From Salipiger mucosus DSM 16094 (GTDB lineage: Bacteria > Pseudomonadota > Alphaproteobacteria > Rhodobacterales > Rhodobacteraceae): DNA of 61,663 nt. The DNA lies in NCBI RefSeq assembly GCF_000442255.1, contig NZ_KE557288.1, positions 9,957 through 71,619 of the forward strand, given 5' to 3'. Below the pieces are notes generated by a model. That model had not been told where the DNA came from. It made no database searches and saw only the letters and a program-made list of their open reading frames with translations. Shown piece by piece: positions 46,735 to 56,611 of the stretch (position 1 is its first letter; the number at the start of each line of letters is the position of its first letter). The position numbers were made by a program, and so were the translations under genes.

Positions 46735-48869
46735 CCACCTTCACGCCCGCGCCGGATTACGACGGTGCGGTCACCGACATCGCCTATACCGTGGCCGACA
46801 GCCTTGGCCTGCGCTCGGCCCCGGCAAGCGTCGGCGTGACGATCACGCCGGTCAACGACGCGCCCGTCGCGGCGGCGCAGACGCTTTCGACCACCGAGGA
46901 CACCTTGCTCACGATCCCGGCCGTGTCGCTGCTGGCCGGCGCGACCGACGCAGAGGGCGATCCGCTGACCGTCACCGCCGTCTCGGGCGCGGTCGATGGG
47001 AGCGTCGCGCTCGACGACCTTGGCGATTCCGACCCGTCGAACGATGCGGTGACCTTCACGCCCGACGCCGGCTTCACCCGGCAGGCGAGCTTTGCCTACA
47101 CGATTTCCGACGTCCAGGGCGGCTTCGACACCGCCACGGTCACGGTGGGCGCCTCACCGGATGGCGCCGACACCACGATCCTGCAGGAGAACGAGAAGCC
47201 CGGTGTGCCACAGAGCATCTGGGACGCGCCGATCAGCAACCAGATCGAGGGTTTCGCGACCGACATCAGCGTCGACACCGGCGACGCGATTTCCCTCAAG
47301 ATCAACGTGAACGCCCGGAACACCACCGACGTGCCCTATCGCATTGAGATCTACCGGCTGGGCCCCGATGCGCTGCTCGGACACAAGGCCTACATCTCGG
47401 TCGGCCACGACGAATACTGGTCCGGCGACCAGCGGGCCAACGTCGAGGCCGCGCGCGACGCGGGCGTCCACCTGCTGTTCTGGAGCGGCAACGAGGTCTA
47501 CTGGAAGACCCGCTACGAGGCGAGCATCGACGGTACGAATACCGATTTCCGCACGCTGATTTCCTGCAAGGAGACCTGGGCCAACGTCTCGCTCGATGCG
47601 GGGCCCGAGGACTAGGCCAACATCGACCCCTCGAACGAATGGACGGGGACCTGGCGCGACCTGCGCTTTGTCGACGCGGTGGATGAGACCGGCACGCGTA
47701 TCGCGCCGAGCCCGAGAATTCGCTCACCGGGCAGCTCTTCGGCCCGGACGGCACAGGGGCTGGTCCGCGCCAGCGCCTCCACGGACGCCATCCCGGCGAC
47801 GACGACCCTGGTCGACCTGCCCGCGACCGTTTCCACGGGCACGCCGCTCGTCCTGACGGGCGTCGCCACAGACGACGACGGCAACCCCGCCACCGACGAT
47901 GGCGTGGTCGGCGTGGTCGAGGTCTCCGTCGATGGCGGCGCCACCTGGCAGGTCGCCGACGGCCGCGGCACCTGGACCTACACCTGGACGCCGACCGTCG
48001 CCGGCACCTACGAGGTGCTGGCCCGCGCCATCGACGACAGCGTGAACCTGCCCGGTGCCGCAATCCTCGCCAGTGACACGGTCGAGGTCACCGCGCCCGA
48101 ACAGCCCAACGGTTTCAGCCTCTTCGATCCATACGAGGTGGTGACCGGCACCAGCTACAACGACGGCCAGCCGGTCTCGCTCGGCGTCCGCTTCGAAGCC
48201 ACGGAAACCGGGGCGGTCACCGCACTGAAATACTGGCGCACGGCCGCCGATGCCGACGACACCGACACACGGCCCGGATATCTCTGGGACGCAGGCGGCA
48301 CCCTACTGGCGACCGTCACCTTTACCTCGGCCCCGGGCAACGCCGGCTGGCAGGTCGCCACGCTCGACACCCCGGTGCAGATCGCCGCAAACACGGAATA
48401 CGTCGTGTCCTACCAGACGCAGGACAACTACCTCGCGGGCGGCAATTTCTTCTCGTCGGGATTCACCGATCCCTTCGGCGTGCTCACGGCGCCGAGCGGG
48501 CAGAACGGCGTCTATGCCTATGGCACCTCGCTCCAGTTCCCGACGCAGAGCTACAACTCCTCGAACTACTGGGGCGATCTCGCCTTCGAGCCCGGTGCCG
48601 GGGTCGCAACGCCTCTCGGTACGCTAACGCCGGCCGGCGGATGGAACCTGCCCACCACCCCGGCGCCCGAGGCCTTCGCCTTTTTCGCCAACCTGCCGGA
48701 CGCCTTGCTCTTCCGGTCGACCGTGGACCCCGATCCGGTCGCACCGGGCAACTTTCCCACGGCCTGGCAACACAGCCCGGTCCCGGAATCGCACGTGTTC
48801 GAGCCTTGGATCCCGCCGGACCCGACCGCGCCGGAACTGTACTTCGATCGGGATGCGTTCGTCTTCTGA
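46735..48869 (+). pseudogene. Decayed fragment of a giant DMFase-like/cadherin-like/DUF4082 surface protein
   Basis: Coding debris of one large protein. In order: a cadherin-like/tandem-95 repeat (TFTPAPDYDGAVTDIAYTVA, TPVNDAPVAAAQTLSTTEDT); part of an N,N-dimethylformamidase-beta-like domain (DISVDTGDAISLKINVNARN, YRIEIYRLG, then GHDEYWSGDQRANVEAARDA); an Ig-like segment; a DUF4082 domain (GFSLFDPYEVVTGTSYNDGQ to GGNFFSSGFTDPFGVLTAPS). Breaks: no start, a probable internal deletion after YRLG, an in-frame TAG at 47613-47615 with reading resuming ANIDPSNEWTGTW, and a frameshift at about 47705 (ENSLTGQLFGPDGTG sits in the next frame). Ends at TGA 48867-48869. Confidence 0.85.
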
Positions 48870-48976
48870 CAGGGACGCGAGGCACAGCGAGCGTTCGGGT
48901 CCGATTAGGAGGCCGCAGAACAAAACGCCCCGCGGCTTTTTGCAGCGGGGCGTTTTGTCGTTTGGTTGCGGGAGCA
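48870..48976. other. att-like direct repeat, left copy (with tRNA-fMet 3' end)
   Basis: A 107-bp segment matching 61318-61426. It contains the 3' end of a serine-recombinase gene (reading AQRAFGSD then stop), an intergenic terminator hairpin and the 14-nt tRNA-fMet 3' end TGGTTGCGGGAGCA at 48963-48976. This is the distal junction of a tRNA-integrated island. Confidence 0.8.
48922..48956. terminator. Bidirectional terminator inside the left att repeat
   Basis: A 12-bp perfect stem AAAACGCCCCGC (48922-48933) with GCGGGGCGTTTT (48945-48956). A near-identical hairpin is in the right att copy. Confidence 0.8.
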
Positions 48977-49195
48977 TGAGTTCACCGAGATCTTTCAATC
49001 ACTTGGGGTAGCCAGAGGGTAGCTGCCCATAGGCCATGGCGCCGCATGTGACGACCCAAGATCCGCCGGCGCACGCGGCGCCATCCGGCTTCTGTCTGAC
49101 GATGATCGAAGCATGCAGTGGACGTGCGAAAGCGGGGCGCGGAAAACCCGCACCCCGTTTTGCTCACTCATCTGTTGGGCGTTGACGCCCGCGCG
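48977..49195. other. Non-coding stretch at the island's left edge
   Basis: No convincing gene. It contains a hairpin about 49131-49163 (CGGGG with CCCCG; GCGG with CCGC) that could be a terminator for the minus-strand genes that follow. Nothing else is recognised. Confidence 0.4.
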
Positions 49196-49537
49196 TCAGG
49201 CGTTCTCGGGAAAGCGCGGGTGCGTGGCGAGAAGCTTCTCTTCCGAGACGGAGGCGTACTCCGCCAGTTCGAGAAGAAATGCGCCGGCAGCCGCGTCGTC
49301 CGCCTCGTCGAGCCAGGCTTCGAGCAACTCGGCCATGACGGCACGGCGCTTGCGCGCGCTCTCTTCCTGACGGGTGACTTCCATGGCGAGGTCGCGCTCG
49401 TGCTTTTCCTTGATGCGTCGCGCGCGTTCGCTCGACGGATCGAAGGCGACCTTCTTGCGCCGCTTCCGGCGGCGCGGCGGTGCCACCTCGCTCGGCTTCG
49501 ATCCTTCGGGATCGGGGTTGATGTTGTCGTCGGCCAT
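49196..49537 (-). CDS. Small basic-to-acidic hypothetical protein, mobilisation-associated
   Basis: A 113-residue protein starting MADDNINPDPEGSKPSEVAP. The N-terminal half carries a strongly basic patch (PPRRRKRRKKVAFDPSSERA), the C-terminal half is acidic and helical (ELLEAWLDEADDAAAGAFLL). ATG 49537 follows AGGAGTCC. It is downstream of the mobilisation gene and probably belongs to it; no family recognised. Confidence 0.65.
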   Translation of the reverse strand: MADDNINPDPEGSKPSEVAPPRRRKRRKKVAFDPSSERARRIKEKHERDLAMEVTRQEESARKRRAVMAELLEAWLDEADDAAAGAFLLELAEYASVSEEKLLATHPRFPENA

Positions 49538-49657
49538 CGGGGGACTCCTTTGCTGGCGGTGGACGATTGCGAGGCCTCATTGCCTCTACAAAGAAGAGGG
49601 GATCGATCGATCTGGCGCGGAAGCGAGGTCGACCGAAAATCTGCGATCGGGCTGAAA

Positions 49658-50956
49658 TCAGTCCTCGCGGGGGTCACTCTTCGGAGCGCCCGACGGCGTA
49701 CGGGCCGGCGTCGGCCGGTCCTGCGCAACGGCCTCGCGCGCGAAATCCAGCGTTGAGCGGTCGAGGCCTTCTTGTGCGGCAGTTCGCAACTGGGACAGAC
49801 GCTCAGCCGCATCCCGGGGCAGCAAGCGCTCCGCCTTGCCGAGCAGCCCGAGCGCTTTGCTCACACCGCCGAGCGCCGCGGAGAACGCCTTCTCGAGACG
49901 GGCACGCTCGCGCACAGCCGCGTCTTTGCGCATGGCGCCGAACGCGCGCCGAAAGGCCGTCCGCGCGCGCTGCATCCGGCCGGGTGTCGTGGTCTGCGTG
50001 GCGGCATCAGCGTCGCTCGCCGACGTTTCAATCTCTTCGGGATCGATACGCCCGTCGACGACCGCATCGACAGAAGACAGCACTTCGTCGGCCTCGCGCT
50101 CCCGCTCTTCCGCCACGGCGGTCTGACGGGCCACCTGCTTGCGTTCGGATTGCAGGCCGGCCAGCTCCCCTGCCCGCTTCTGGTCCTGCTCTTCCCGCCA
50201 CTTGCGCGTCCGCTTGTGCTGAACCTTGGGCTCCGGCGTCTCGCCCGCGAGCACGGCATTGCGCCACGCCTCCTTGCGGCGCTCACCACGCACGAGGCCG
50301 ATGCTCGAGAACCACTCGCCGACATTCGTCTGAGCGGCCTCGTAATTGGCGATCATCGGATGCACCGACGGCTGGAGCATCCTGCGCTCGCTCAGCAGTT
50401 TGCCCTTGCGCATATGCCGGACCGTCGCACGCGGCATGATGACCGCATGGACGTGGTATGCGGCCTCGTCGAGATCCGCCTTCGGGTGGATCACGTCGGC
50501 ACCGAAGTGGTACTTCAACCACGAGACCGCGCAGGACGGGAACTGCTCCACCCGCTCGTTCTCCTCGGCCCCGAGGAAACTTTCGATGTCGCCATCGAAC
50601 CAGTCCCTGTGCGCGGTCAGCATGACCTCCCGCATCGGTCCATGCCGCGACGACCGCCAGGGATCGCGCGGCCCTTCGAGCATCCGCGCCTGGAGATCCT
50701 TCTTGCGATTGCGCTTTCGCAGCCCGTCTGTTTCGGCCTCGAAGTTCTCCAGCCGCATCTCGTCGATCTCGTCCAGGGCCTGCGCCACCCAATCATCATC
50801 TCCAATCAGCTGTCGATTGAGCCTGCTTCAATCGCCATCGACATGAGACAGATCGCCACCTGTCCGCAGCATGTGCGCCTCGTAGCGGCGGAGCTCCGAA
50901 GGCGACATGCCCTCGAACCGTAGGACCACGGGATAGCTGGCGGTGGAACCGGTCAT
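49658..50956 (-). pseudogene. MobV/Pre-type plasmid mobilisation (recombination) enzyme, nonsense-mutated
   Basis: The intact frame begins at ATG 50956 (MTGSTASYPVVLRFEGMSPS) and reaches a TGA at 50830-50828, codon 43, then continues in frame with SRLNRQLIGDDDWVAQALDE. The body contains MREVMLTAHRDWFDGDIESF and the His-rich motif YHVHAVIMPRATVRHMRKGK typical of Mob_Pre relaxases (HxH). The long charged C-terminus forms coiled coil. One premature stop removes the N-terminus, so the product is probably not made; a GTG at 50788 could restart. In an integrated island it would provide mobilisation. Confidence 0.82.
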
Positions 50957-51320
50957 CTTCCGCACGCCGATTGATCGATGTGCAGGACGTCGGATGATGT
51001 GTCAGAGCGCGGAAACGTATGGGGGCAGAAAATTGGAGCCCGCCCGGGCTCAGGGCAGGAGCACTGCTAAACGCGCCCCAAGATCGACGGGACCGCAAGC
51101 CGGCGTCTAAACCACCCACCTGCGATACAGCGCACGCTTGTCAGCTTTGCGCCGGAAACGGACTTTGAAAGATCCATACGATCCCGCCTCGCGATCGACT
51201 TGACCGGCCCAGTCCGGCCGTTCGTCGACGTGCTTGATGCTGCGGTGCGGCGGCGCAATAGCGGACCTCCGGGCGTGCAGCTGATCATGGATCAATTATT
51301 CTCAATCGAACTCGCCGCAT
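50957..51320. other. Gene-poor region between mobilisation gene and regulator
   Basis: This 364-bp stretch carries only short reading frames without protein-like features. It contains AT-richer parts than the surroundings and probably holds promoters for the flanking genes. I see no recognisable element. Confidence 0.4.
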
Positions 51321-51815
51321 TCAGAAGTCATTTTGGCTCGGTGATCGATCGTCCAAGGGGTGACAGGCCTGGAAGACAGTCAGCAGAGCGGCAAGGTAGG
51401 CAATTGTCTCGCCCGTTGCATCTTCCAGGTCGTGCGCCGCGCGTCGCGCCACGGCAAGTCGTCCATCCTCAGCACGTGTCACCCAGCCCTTGTATTGCAA
51501 CGTGGCCACCTTCCGGCGCACCGTTTCTCTTGGGATGCCGGAATATTCGGCAACCGACTGGATGTTTATCGGAAGCTGTCGGCCTTCCGGAACACCTTCG
51601 CTCGTCATTCCGCCAAGGTTTGTAAGTGCGAGTGTCAAATTCTCAGGCTGCGTCCGGCTTCCGATCACAGCGAGGACGAGGGCCAGATCAAGGTCACCGT
51701 CGAAGCGCTTCCTCAGCTGAACAAGCAGACGGGTGAAACCCGAAAGATGGACCGGCCATACCGTCCGGAAGTTCGATCTTATGAGTTCGCCTTGGCACGT
51801 GCTGCGTGACGGCAT
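51321..51815 (-). CDS. Helix-turn-helix transcriptional regulator
   Basis: A 164-residue winged-helix-like protein. Start chosen at ATG 51815 behind AAGAGAGG; a longer frame to 51893 has no ribosome site and would leave only 23 bp to the divergent porin. The HTH is in INIQSVAEYSGIPRETVRRK, followed by the wing VATLQYKGWVTRAEDGRLAV. The C-terminus (RRAAHDLEDATGETIAYLAA) is helical and probably a dimerisation or ligand domain. It likely controls the divergent porin-hydrolase-channel genes, from arrangement only. Confidence 0.75.
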   Translation of the reverse strand: MPSRSTCQGELIRSNFRTVWPVHLSGFTRLLVQLRKRFDGDLDLALVLAVIGSRTQPENLTLALTNLGGMTSEGVPEGRQLPINIQSVAEYSGIPRETVRRKVATLQYKGWVTRAEDGRLAVARRAAHDLEDATGETIAYLAALLTVFQACHPLDDRSPSQNDF

Positions 51816-51916
51816 CGCGGCCTCTCTTGCTGCGCCACCCATTTTGGGCGACGAGAGGCTTGGCAAGCAAGCAAAATTTTTGGACACTCGCATGGTAACA
51901 TTCTTGCGCGGGCACC

Positions 51917-53431
51917 ATGGCTGTCTTTTCGCTTCCTTTTCTACAACGTCGAGATCGCGAGGGGCGCCCGGAAGCGAGTTGCCGATCTCATGCTGCTATT
52001 CCCAGACGTATCGCCGGCGTCGGAGCTGGCATCGGGTTGCTTTCATGTCTTGGGGTTGCGCCAGCACGCACACAGGATCGGGACCCTATGCTCTTTTACG
52101 CGCAGGATCGGCTTACCGTGCGCGGACACCTTCAGTTCGGCCTCAACGCCGTCGCCGAGCGCAACCTGTTCTGGGACCTGGCCACCACAACGAACCCCGG
52201 CAGCGGCTTCGATCCCGACACCGAATGGCTGGAGGGCTACATCAAGCCGGGTGTCAGCTTCGAGCATCGGGCGGGTCCAGCGGCAACGCTTTACGGAAAG
52301 CTGTCGGCCGTTTCGTCCTACACATGGGGAACGGAAGCCTTCGACACCGGCGATACCGGCGAGACCACGCTCGAAGAGGCGTATCTGGCGCTGCGCGGGG
52401 ATATCGGCGCGGGCCTGTCCTATGACCTCTCGCTCGGGGCGCGCGAACTGACGCTCGGGACGGGGATGCTGATCGCGAACGGCGCGACAAGCGGGTTCGA
52501 GCGGGGCGCGTTGAAGTTCGGGCCGCGAAAGGCATGGGAACGGGCCGCGATCGGGCGTCTATCGTCCGGAAACATTTCCGGAACGGCGTTCTTTCTCGAC
52601 CCGAACGAGCTGCCGTCTACCGACGGGGGCAACGAACTGGCGGGCCTCGATCTGCGCTTCGACGATCCCGCCGGGGGATATCTTGGCGCGACCTATGTCG
52701 ATGTGCTTGCCTCCGACACGCCCTATCCGCAGGCCGCCCCCGACGGGAGCGGGGCGCCCACGGTGACGCCGGGCGCGCGAGAAGGCACGCGGACCCTCGG
52801 GTTCTACGGTCAGACGAACCCTCTCGGCGGCGCGCTGGAGAACTGGTCCTTCACCGGCGAGGTCGCCTACCAATGGAGCGACCAGATCGATCTCGAGGCC
52901 TGGGCCGGGCGGGTGACGGCAGGATACACCTTCGCCGACGTGGCATGGTCTCCGAGCCTGACCCTCGGTTACCAGACCTTTTCCGGGGACGATCCGGACA
53001 CCGCGACGCTCGAGCGCTTCGATCCCCTCTACTACCAGGGCAGCCCGAGCGCGTGGGCGACGGGATCGAAGTCCGCCTCGACCTTCATCAACTCGAACGT
53101 CAACGCCCTGACGGCGGCACTTCGCTTCCAGCCGTCGCCGGCCGACACCTGGACGGTGCGTTACGCGCATATCCGGGCGAACGAGCTGGGCAGCCCCGTG
53201 CAGTTCGGCCAGGCGACCCGCGTGGACGTGGACGGCAACGTCGTCTCGGGCGTCACCGACGCCCATCTCGCCGACGATCTCTTCGTCGAATACAGCCGCA
53301 TCATCAATCGCAACACGTTCCTGACCGCGGGCCTGTCGGTATCTTTTCCCGGCGCCGGCATCGACGATGTCGTCGGCGGGAGCGCGGACACCTGGACCGG
53401 AGGCTTCGTGAATGTCGTCGTCAACTTCTAA
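51917..53431 (+). CDS. Alginate-export-type outer-membrane porin
   Basis: A 504-residue protein with a signal peptide (about RIAGVGAGIGLLSCLGVAPA) and alternating hydrophobic/polar beta-strands typical of an OMP barrel. It ends in Phe (VNVVVNF), the beta-barrel C-terminal signature. Segments such as LRFDDPAGGYLGATYVDVLA, VRYAHIRANELGSPVQFGQA and the overall length match the Alginate_exp family. The transported compound is unknown. The beta-lactamase-like gene starts 20 bp before its end. Confidence 0.82.
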   Translation: MAVFSLPFLQRRDREGRPEASCRSHAAIPRRIAGVGAGIGLLSCLGVAPARTQDRDPMLFYAQDRLTVRGHLQFGLNAVAERNLFWDLATTTNPGSGFDPDTEWLEGYIKPGVSFEHRAGPAATLYGKLSAVSSYTWGTEAFDTGDTGETTLEEAYLALRGDIGAGLSYDLSLGARELTLGTGMLIANGATSGFERGALKFGPRKAWERAAIGRLSSGNISGTAFFLDPNELPSTDGGNELAGLDLRFDDPAGGYLGATYVDVLASDTPYPQAAPDGSGAPTVTPGAREGTRTLGFYGQTNPLGGALENWSFTGEVAYQWSDQIDLEAWAGRVTAGYTFADVAWSPSLTLGYQTFSGDDPDTATLERFDPLYYQGSPSAWATGSKSASTFINSNVNALTAALRFQPSPADTWTVRYAHIRANELGSPVQFGQATRVDVDGNVVSGVTDAHLADDLFVEYSRIINRNTFLTAGLSVSFPGAGIDDVVGGSADTWTGGFVNVVVNF

Positions 53432-54758
53432 TCTCGTCGCATTGGCTGCCTGGATCGGGCTGGCGCTTGCCGTTCCGACCGGTGCTGTCGCGCAGTCGGA
53501 GCCTCTGACGGCACGGGATTCCGATCCGAATGTCATGGGCTGGATGCAGGGCTTCCCGCCGCCACCCGACAAGATCATCACCCAGCCCGACAGCGTCTAT
53601 TTCAGCTTCCCCAAGCTGCGCTGGTCGGTCTGCCACCTGCGCGAGTTCCTTCCCACCGAGGAGATCAGCCGCGGGCTCGATGCGCCGGTTCCGCTGGACT
53701 ACCCCGCGCCGCATGACTTTGCGGAGCTTCGCCGGCAGATCGACGCGGTCACCTTCACCCCGCAGAACAGCGACGAGGAGATGACCTGGGAGGAGAGCCT
53801 CTACGCCAACTACACCGACGGCATGCTGATCCTGCATCGCGGCGAAGTGGTCTACGAGCGCTATTTCGGCTGCCTCGACGAAGGCGGCAAGCACGCCATC
53901 ATGTCGATGACGAAGTCCTTCACCGGCCTTCTGGCCGAGATCATGGTGGTCGAGGGCACGCTCGACGACACCGCACTTGTCGCGGACATCATCCCCGAGA
54001 TCGAGGGCAGCGCCTTCGCGACGGCGACCGTCCGGCAGGTCATGGATATGACCACGGGCGTGAAATACTCCGAGGACTACTCCGATCCCAACGCCGATAT
54101 CTGGCTCTATTCCCGCGCCGCGAGCCCGCTACCCAAGCCTGAAGACTACGAGGGGCCGGAAGGCTATTGGGAATACCTTCAACAGGTCGAGCCTGAGGGC
54201 AATCACGGCGACGAATTCCACTACAAGACGATCAATTCCGACATGCTCGGCTGGATTATCAGCCGCGTATCGGGCCAGTCAGTGACGGAGCTCGCATCAG
54301 ACCGGCTGTGGCGCCCCATGGGCGTCGAGCAAAGCGCCTATCAGACGGTCGATGGAAACGGCGTGCCGTTCGCGGGCGGAGGGATCACCGCCGGCCTGCG
54401 CGACCTTGGGCGTCTGGGCCAGTTGATGCTGAACGAAGGCGAAATCAACGGCGAGAGGCTCTTCCCAGCCGAGGTCGTCGAAAAAATCAGCGCGGGCGGC
54501 GACCGCTCCAAGTTTGGAGCCGGGTTTCCGACCTTCGGCCCTGGCAGCTACACCAGCCAATGGTGGGTCTTGCATAACGATCACGGGGCATATGCCGCGC
54601 GCGGCGTGCATGGGCAGACGATCTATATCGACCCGGCAGCTGACATGGTTCTCGTAAGGCTCGCCTCATATCCCCGGGCGCAGAATGGCTTCATAGATCC
54701 GACGTCGCTTCCCGCCTATCAGGCGGTGGCGGAGTTCTTGATGTCACGAGACGAATGA
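53412..54758 (+). CDS. Serine hydrolase, class C beta-lactamase family
   Basis: A 448-residue periplasmic hydrolase of the beta-lactamase/penicillin-binding superfamily. Signal peptide LAAWIGLALAVPTGAVAQSE. The catalytic S165-M-T-K168 motif is in IMSMTKSFTG. The Y-x-N-like motif is YKTINSDMLGW. The third box is HGQTIYI (HGxT type). This group includes 6-aminohexanoate-dimer hydrolases and esterases as well as beta-lactamases. It overlaps the porin stop and the MscS start, so the three form one operon. Confidence 0.85.
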   Translation: MSSSTSNLVALAAWIGLALAVPTGAVAQSEPLTARDSDPNVMGWMQGFPPPPDKIITQPDSVYFSFPKLRWSVCHLREFLPTEEISRGLDAPVPLDYPAPHDFAELRRQIDAVTFTPQNSDEEMTWEESLYANYTDGMLILHRGEVVYERYFGCLDEGGKHAIMSMTKSFTGLLAEIMVVEGTLDDTALVADIIPEIEGSAFATATVRQVMDMTTGVKYSEDYSDPNADIWLYSRAASPLPKPEDYEGPEGYWEYLQQVEPEGNHGDEFHYKTINSDMLGWIISRVSGQSVTELASDRLWRPMGVEQSAYQTVDGNGVPFAGGGITAGLRDLGRLGQLMLNEGEINGERLFPAEVVEKISAGGDRSKFGAGFPTFGPGSYTSQWWVLHNDHGAYAARGVHGQTIYIDPAADMVLVRLASYPRAQNGFIDPTSLPAYQAVAEFLMSRDE

Positions 54759-55999
54759 TCGCCGGGGGGAACCACGTCCGCGGGGCGCGCAATGCGTTGG
54801 CTCTGATGCGACCGGTTCTAATGCGCGTCTTGCGCCTGTTTGCCCTTGGGCTTCTTTGTCTTTCCAGCCCGGCTTTCTCTCAAGAGGCCGCGCCGGAAGC
54901 GGTCGACGCGGCTCCTTCGGACCAAGTGATCGATCCGGCCATCTCGACGGAAGAACTGGCCTATAGGCTCATTCCGCTCACGAAAGACGAACTCGAGACT
55001 GCTGCAAAAGCGTGGCTGGAGATCGTCAAATCCAAGACGAAAGAGATATCCGAGCGTCAGGTCGAATTTCTGAATGATCCATCCAAGGCGACGGATGGGA
55101 ACCACCAGACGCTCGCTTTCGCCGTGGAAGAGCGGGCAGCGTTGTTCGAGCGCTTTTCGATGACGGTCGATGCTCTGGAGCAAAAGGGAGGCGATGCCGC
55201 GCTGGTCGCGGAACTTCGGGCCTACCGCGATTCTGTCTTGTTCAACGAGACGATCCTGACCAGCCCCAAGGCCATAGCTTTGGCGTTTATGTCATGGCTG
55301 ACGCGAGCCGACGGGGGACTGGCGGTCGCAATGGACATCGGCATCGTTATCCTTGCCTTTGCCGCTTTGTTGTTCGTCTCCCGCTCCGCCCGAGGGGTCG
55401 CGCGTAGATGGATCGGACGGGTCCCGAAAATCTCCAAGCTCTTGGAGGCCTTCCTTGTTGCGGTGGTGTTCTGGCTGGTTCTGGCCGTGGGTCTGTTGTT
55501 TGTGCTGGCCGCGCTCGGTGTCAACGTCACACCGCTATTCGCCATGATCGGAGGCGCCTCCTTCATTCTGGCATTCGCGCTTCAGGACACGCTGGGCAAT
55601 CTCGCCAGCGGGCTGATGATCATGATTAACCGGCCTTTCGACGAAGGCGATTACGTCCTCGTGGGAGGTGTTGGCGGCACCGTCAAATCAGTGAACATCG
55701 TCGCAACAACCGTCACCACGCCCGACAACCAGGTGATCGTCATCCCGAACAAGAACGTCTGGGGCAACGTCATCACCAATGTCACCGCGAGCGAGACACG
55801 TCGCGTAGATCTCGTCTTTGGGATTGCCTACGAGGACTCCATTCCCGAAGCGCTCGACGTCATGACACGGACCGTGGCCGCGCACCCGCTTGTCCTGTCC
55901 GATCCTGAACCGACCATTCGTGTGCATGAGCTGTCGGCCAGTTCGGTCAATTTCATTTGTCGTCCGTGGACCAAGACATCCGATTATTGGACCGTCTAA
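54755..55999 (+). CDS. MscS-family mechanosensitive ion channel, C-terminally truncated by a stop
   Basis: A 414-residue channel as read. A signal peptide (LRLFALGLLCLSSPAFSQ) leads into a periplasmic domain and three membrane spans; the pore region is ASFILAFALQDTLGNLASGL and GLMIMINRPFDEGDYVLVGG. The stop TAA at 55997-55999 interrupts the conserved end: reading through gives WDLTHRMKEALSEAGISIPY and PQQDVHI, with a TGA at 56096-56098. So about 33 codons are lost. ATG 54755 overlaps the hydrolase stop by 4 bp; a start at 54806 is also possible. Confidence 0.8.
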   Translation: MIAGGNHVRGARNALALMRPVLMRVLRLFALGLLCLSSPAFSQEAAPEAVDAAPSDQVIDPAISTEELAYRLIPLTKDELETAAKAWLEIVKSKTKEISERQVEFLNDPSKATDGNHQTLAFAVEERAALFERFSMTVDALEQKGGDAALVAELRAYRDSVLFNETILTSPKAIALAFMSWLTRADGGLAVAMDIGIVILAFAALLFVSRSARGVARRWIGRVPKISKLLEAFLVAVVFWLVLAVGLLFVLAALGVNVTPLFAMIGGASFILAFALQDTLGNLASGLMIMINRPFDEGDYVLVGGVGGTVKSVNIVATTVTTPDNQVIVIPNKNVWGNVITNVTASETRRVDLVFGIAYEDSIPEALDVMTRTVAAHPLVLSDPEPTIRVHELSASSVNFICRPWTKTSDYWTV

Positions 56000-56094
56000 T
56001 GGGATCTCACACATCGCATGAAAGAGGCCCTGAGCGAGGCCGGGATCTCGATTCCTTACCCACAGCAAGATGTGCACATCCGGAGCAATGGCGG

Positions 56095-56586
56095 ATGAGC
56101 GATGCGACCGTCTGGAAACGTTTCGACAAGGCCGCCTTCGGCATCATCTACGGCGCGATCATGGTGCTGAGCATCCTGCTGGCGCAGGGCGATCATCCGA
56201 CGCCACCGCTCGAGACCGCGCTGGTCCTGTTCGGGTCCGTGCTGGCGATCACTTTGGCCAAGGCCTTCGCCGAACTGGTGTCTCAGGCGCTTGACGCGCG
56301 CACGCGGATCACCCGCCACAGCTGGCGCGCCGCGTGGAGTCACAGCGCGCCGACCCTGTCCGTCGCCAACCTGCCGGCCGCCCTGTTTCTGGCCGCTTGG
56401 CTGGGCTGGATCGGGTCTGAGGCAGCCCTGGTTCTGTCGCGGGTCTTGTGCGTGGCGCTGCTCGCGGTGCTTGGGGCGCGGGCGGGCTGGGTCATCGACC
56501 GCCGCATCCTTCCCGCGACGCTGGGCGCGCTGCTCGCCGGCGGGATCGGTATCCTGCTGTCGGTCGTCAAACATGTCATCCACTGA
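56095..56586 (+). CDS. Multi-span membrane protein of unknown function
   Basis: A 163-residue protein starting ATG 56095 (MSDATVWKRFDKAAFGIIYG), overlapping the natural MscS stop (ATGA). Five hydrophobic spans, with no recognised family. The overlap shows that MscS originally ended at 56098 and the two were coupled. Confidence 0.65.
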   Translation: MSDATVWKRFDKAAFGIIYGAIMVLSILLAQGDHPTPPLETALVLFGSVLAITLAKAFAELVSQALDARTRITRHSWRAAWSHSAPTLSVANLPAALFLAAWLGWIGSEAALVLSRVLCVALLAVLGARAGWVIDRRILPATLGALLAGGIGILLSVVKHVIH

Positions 56587-56611
56587 CGACAGAGCGCGTG
56601 GCGGGGTCGCC

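Noticed and set aside
51067-51295. Small minus-strand frames between mob and the regulator
   Set aside because: No ribosome site, no hydrophobic or family pattern, Arg/Ser-rich; probably non-coding.
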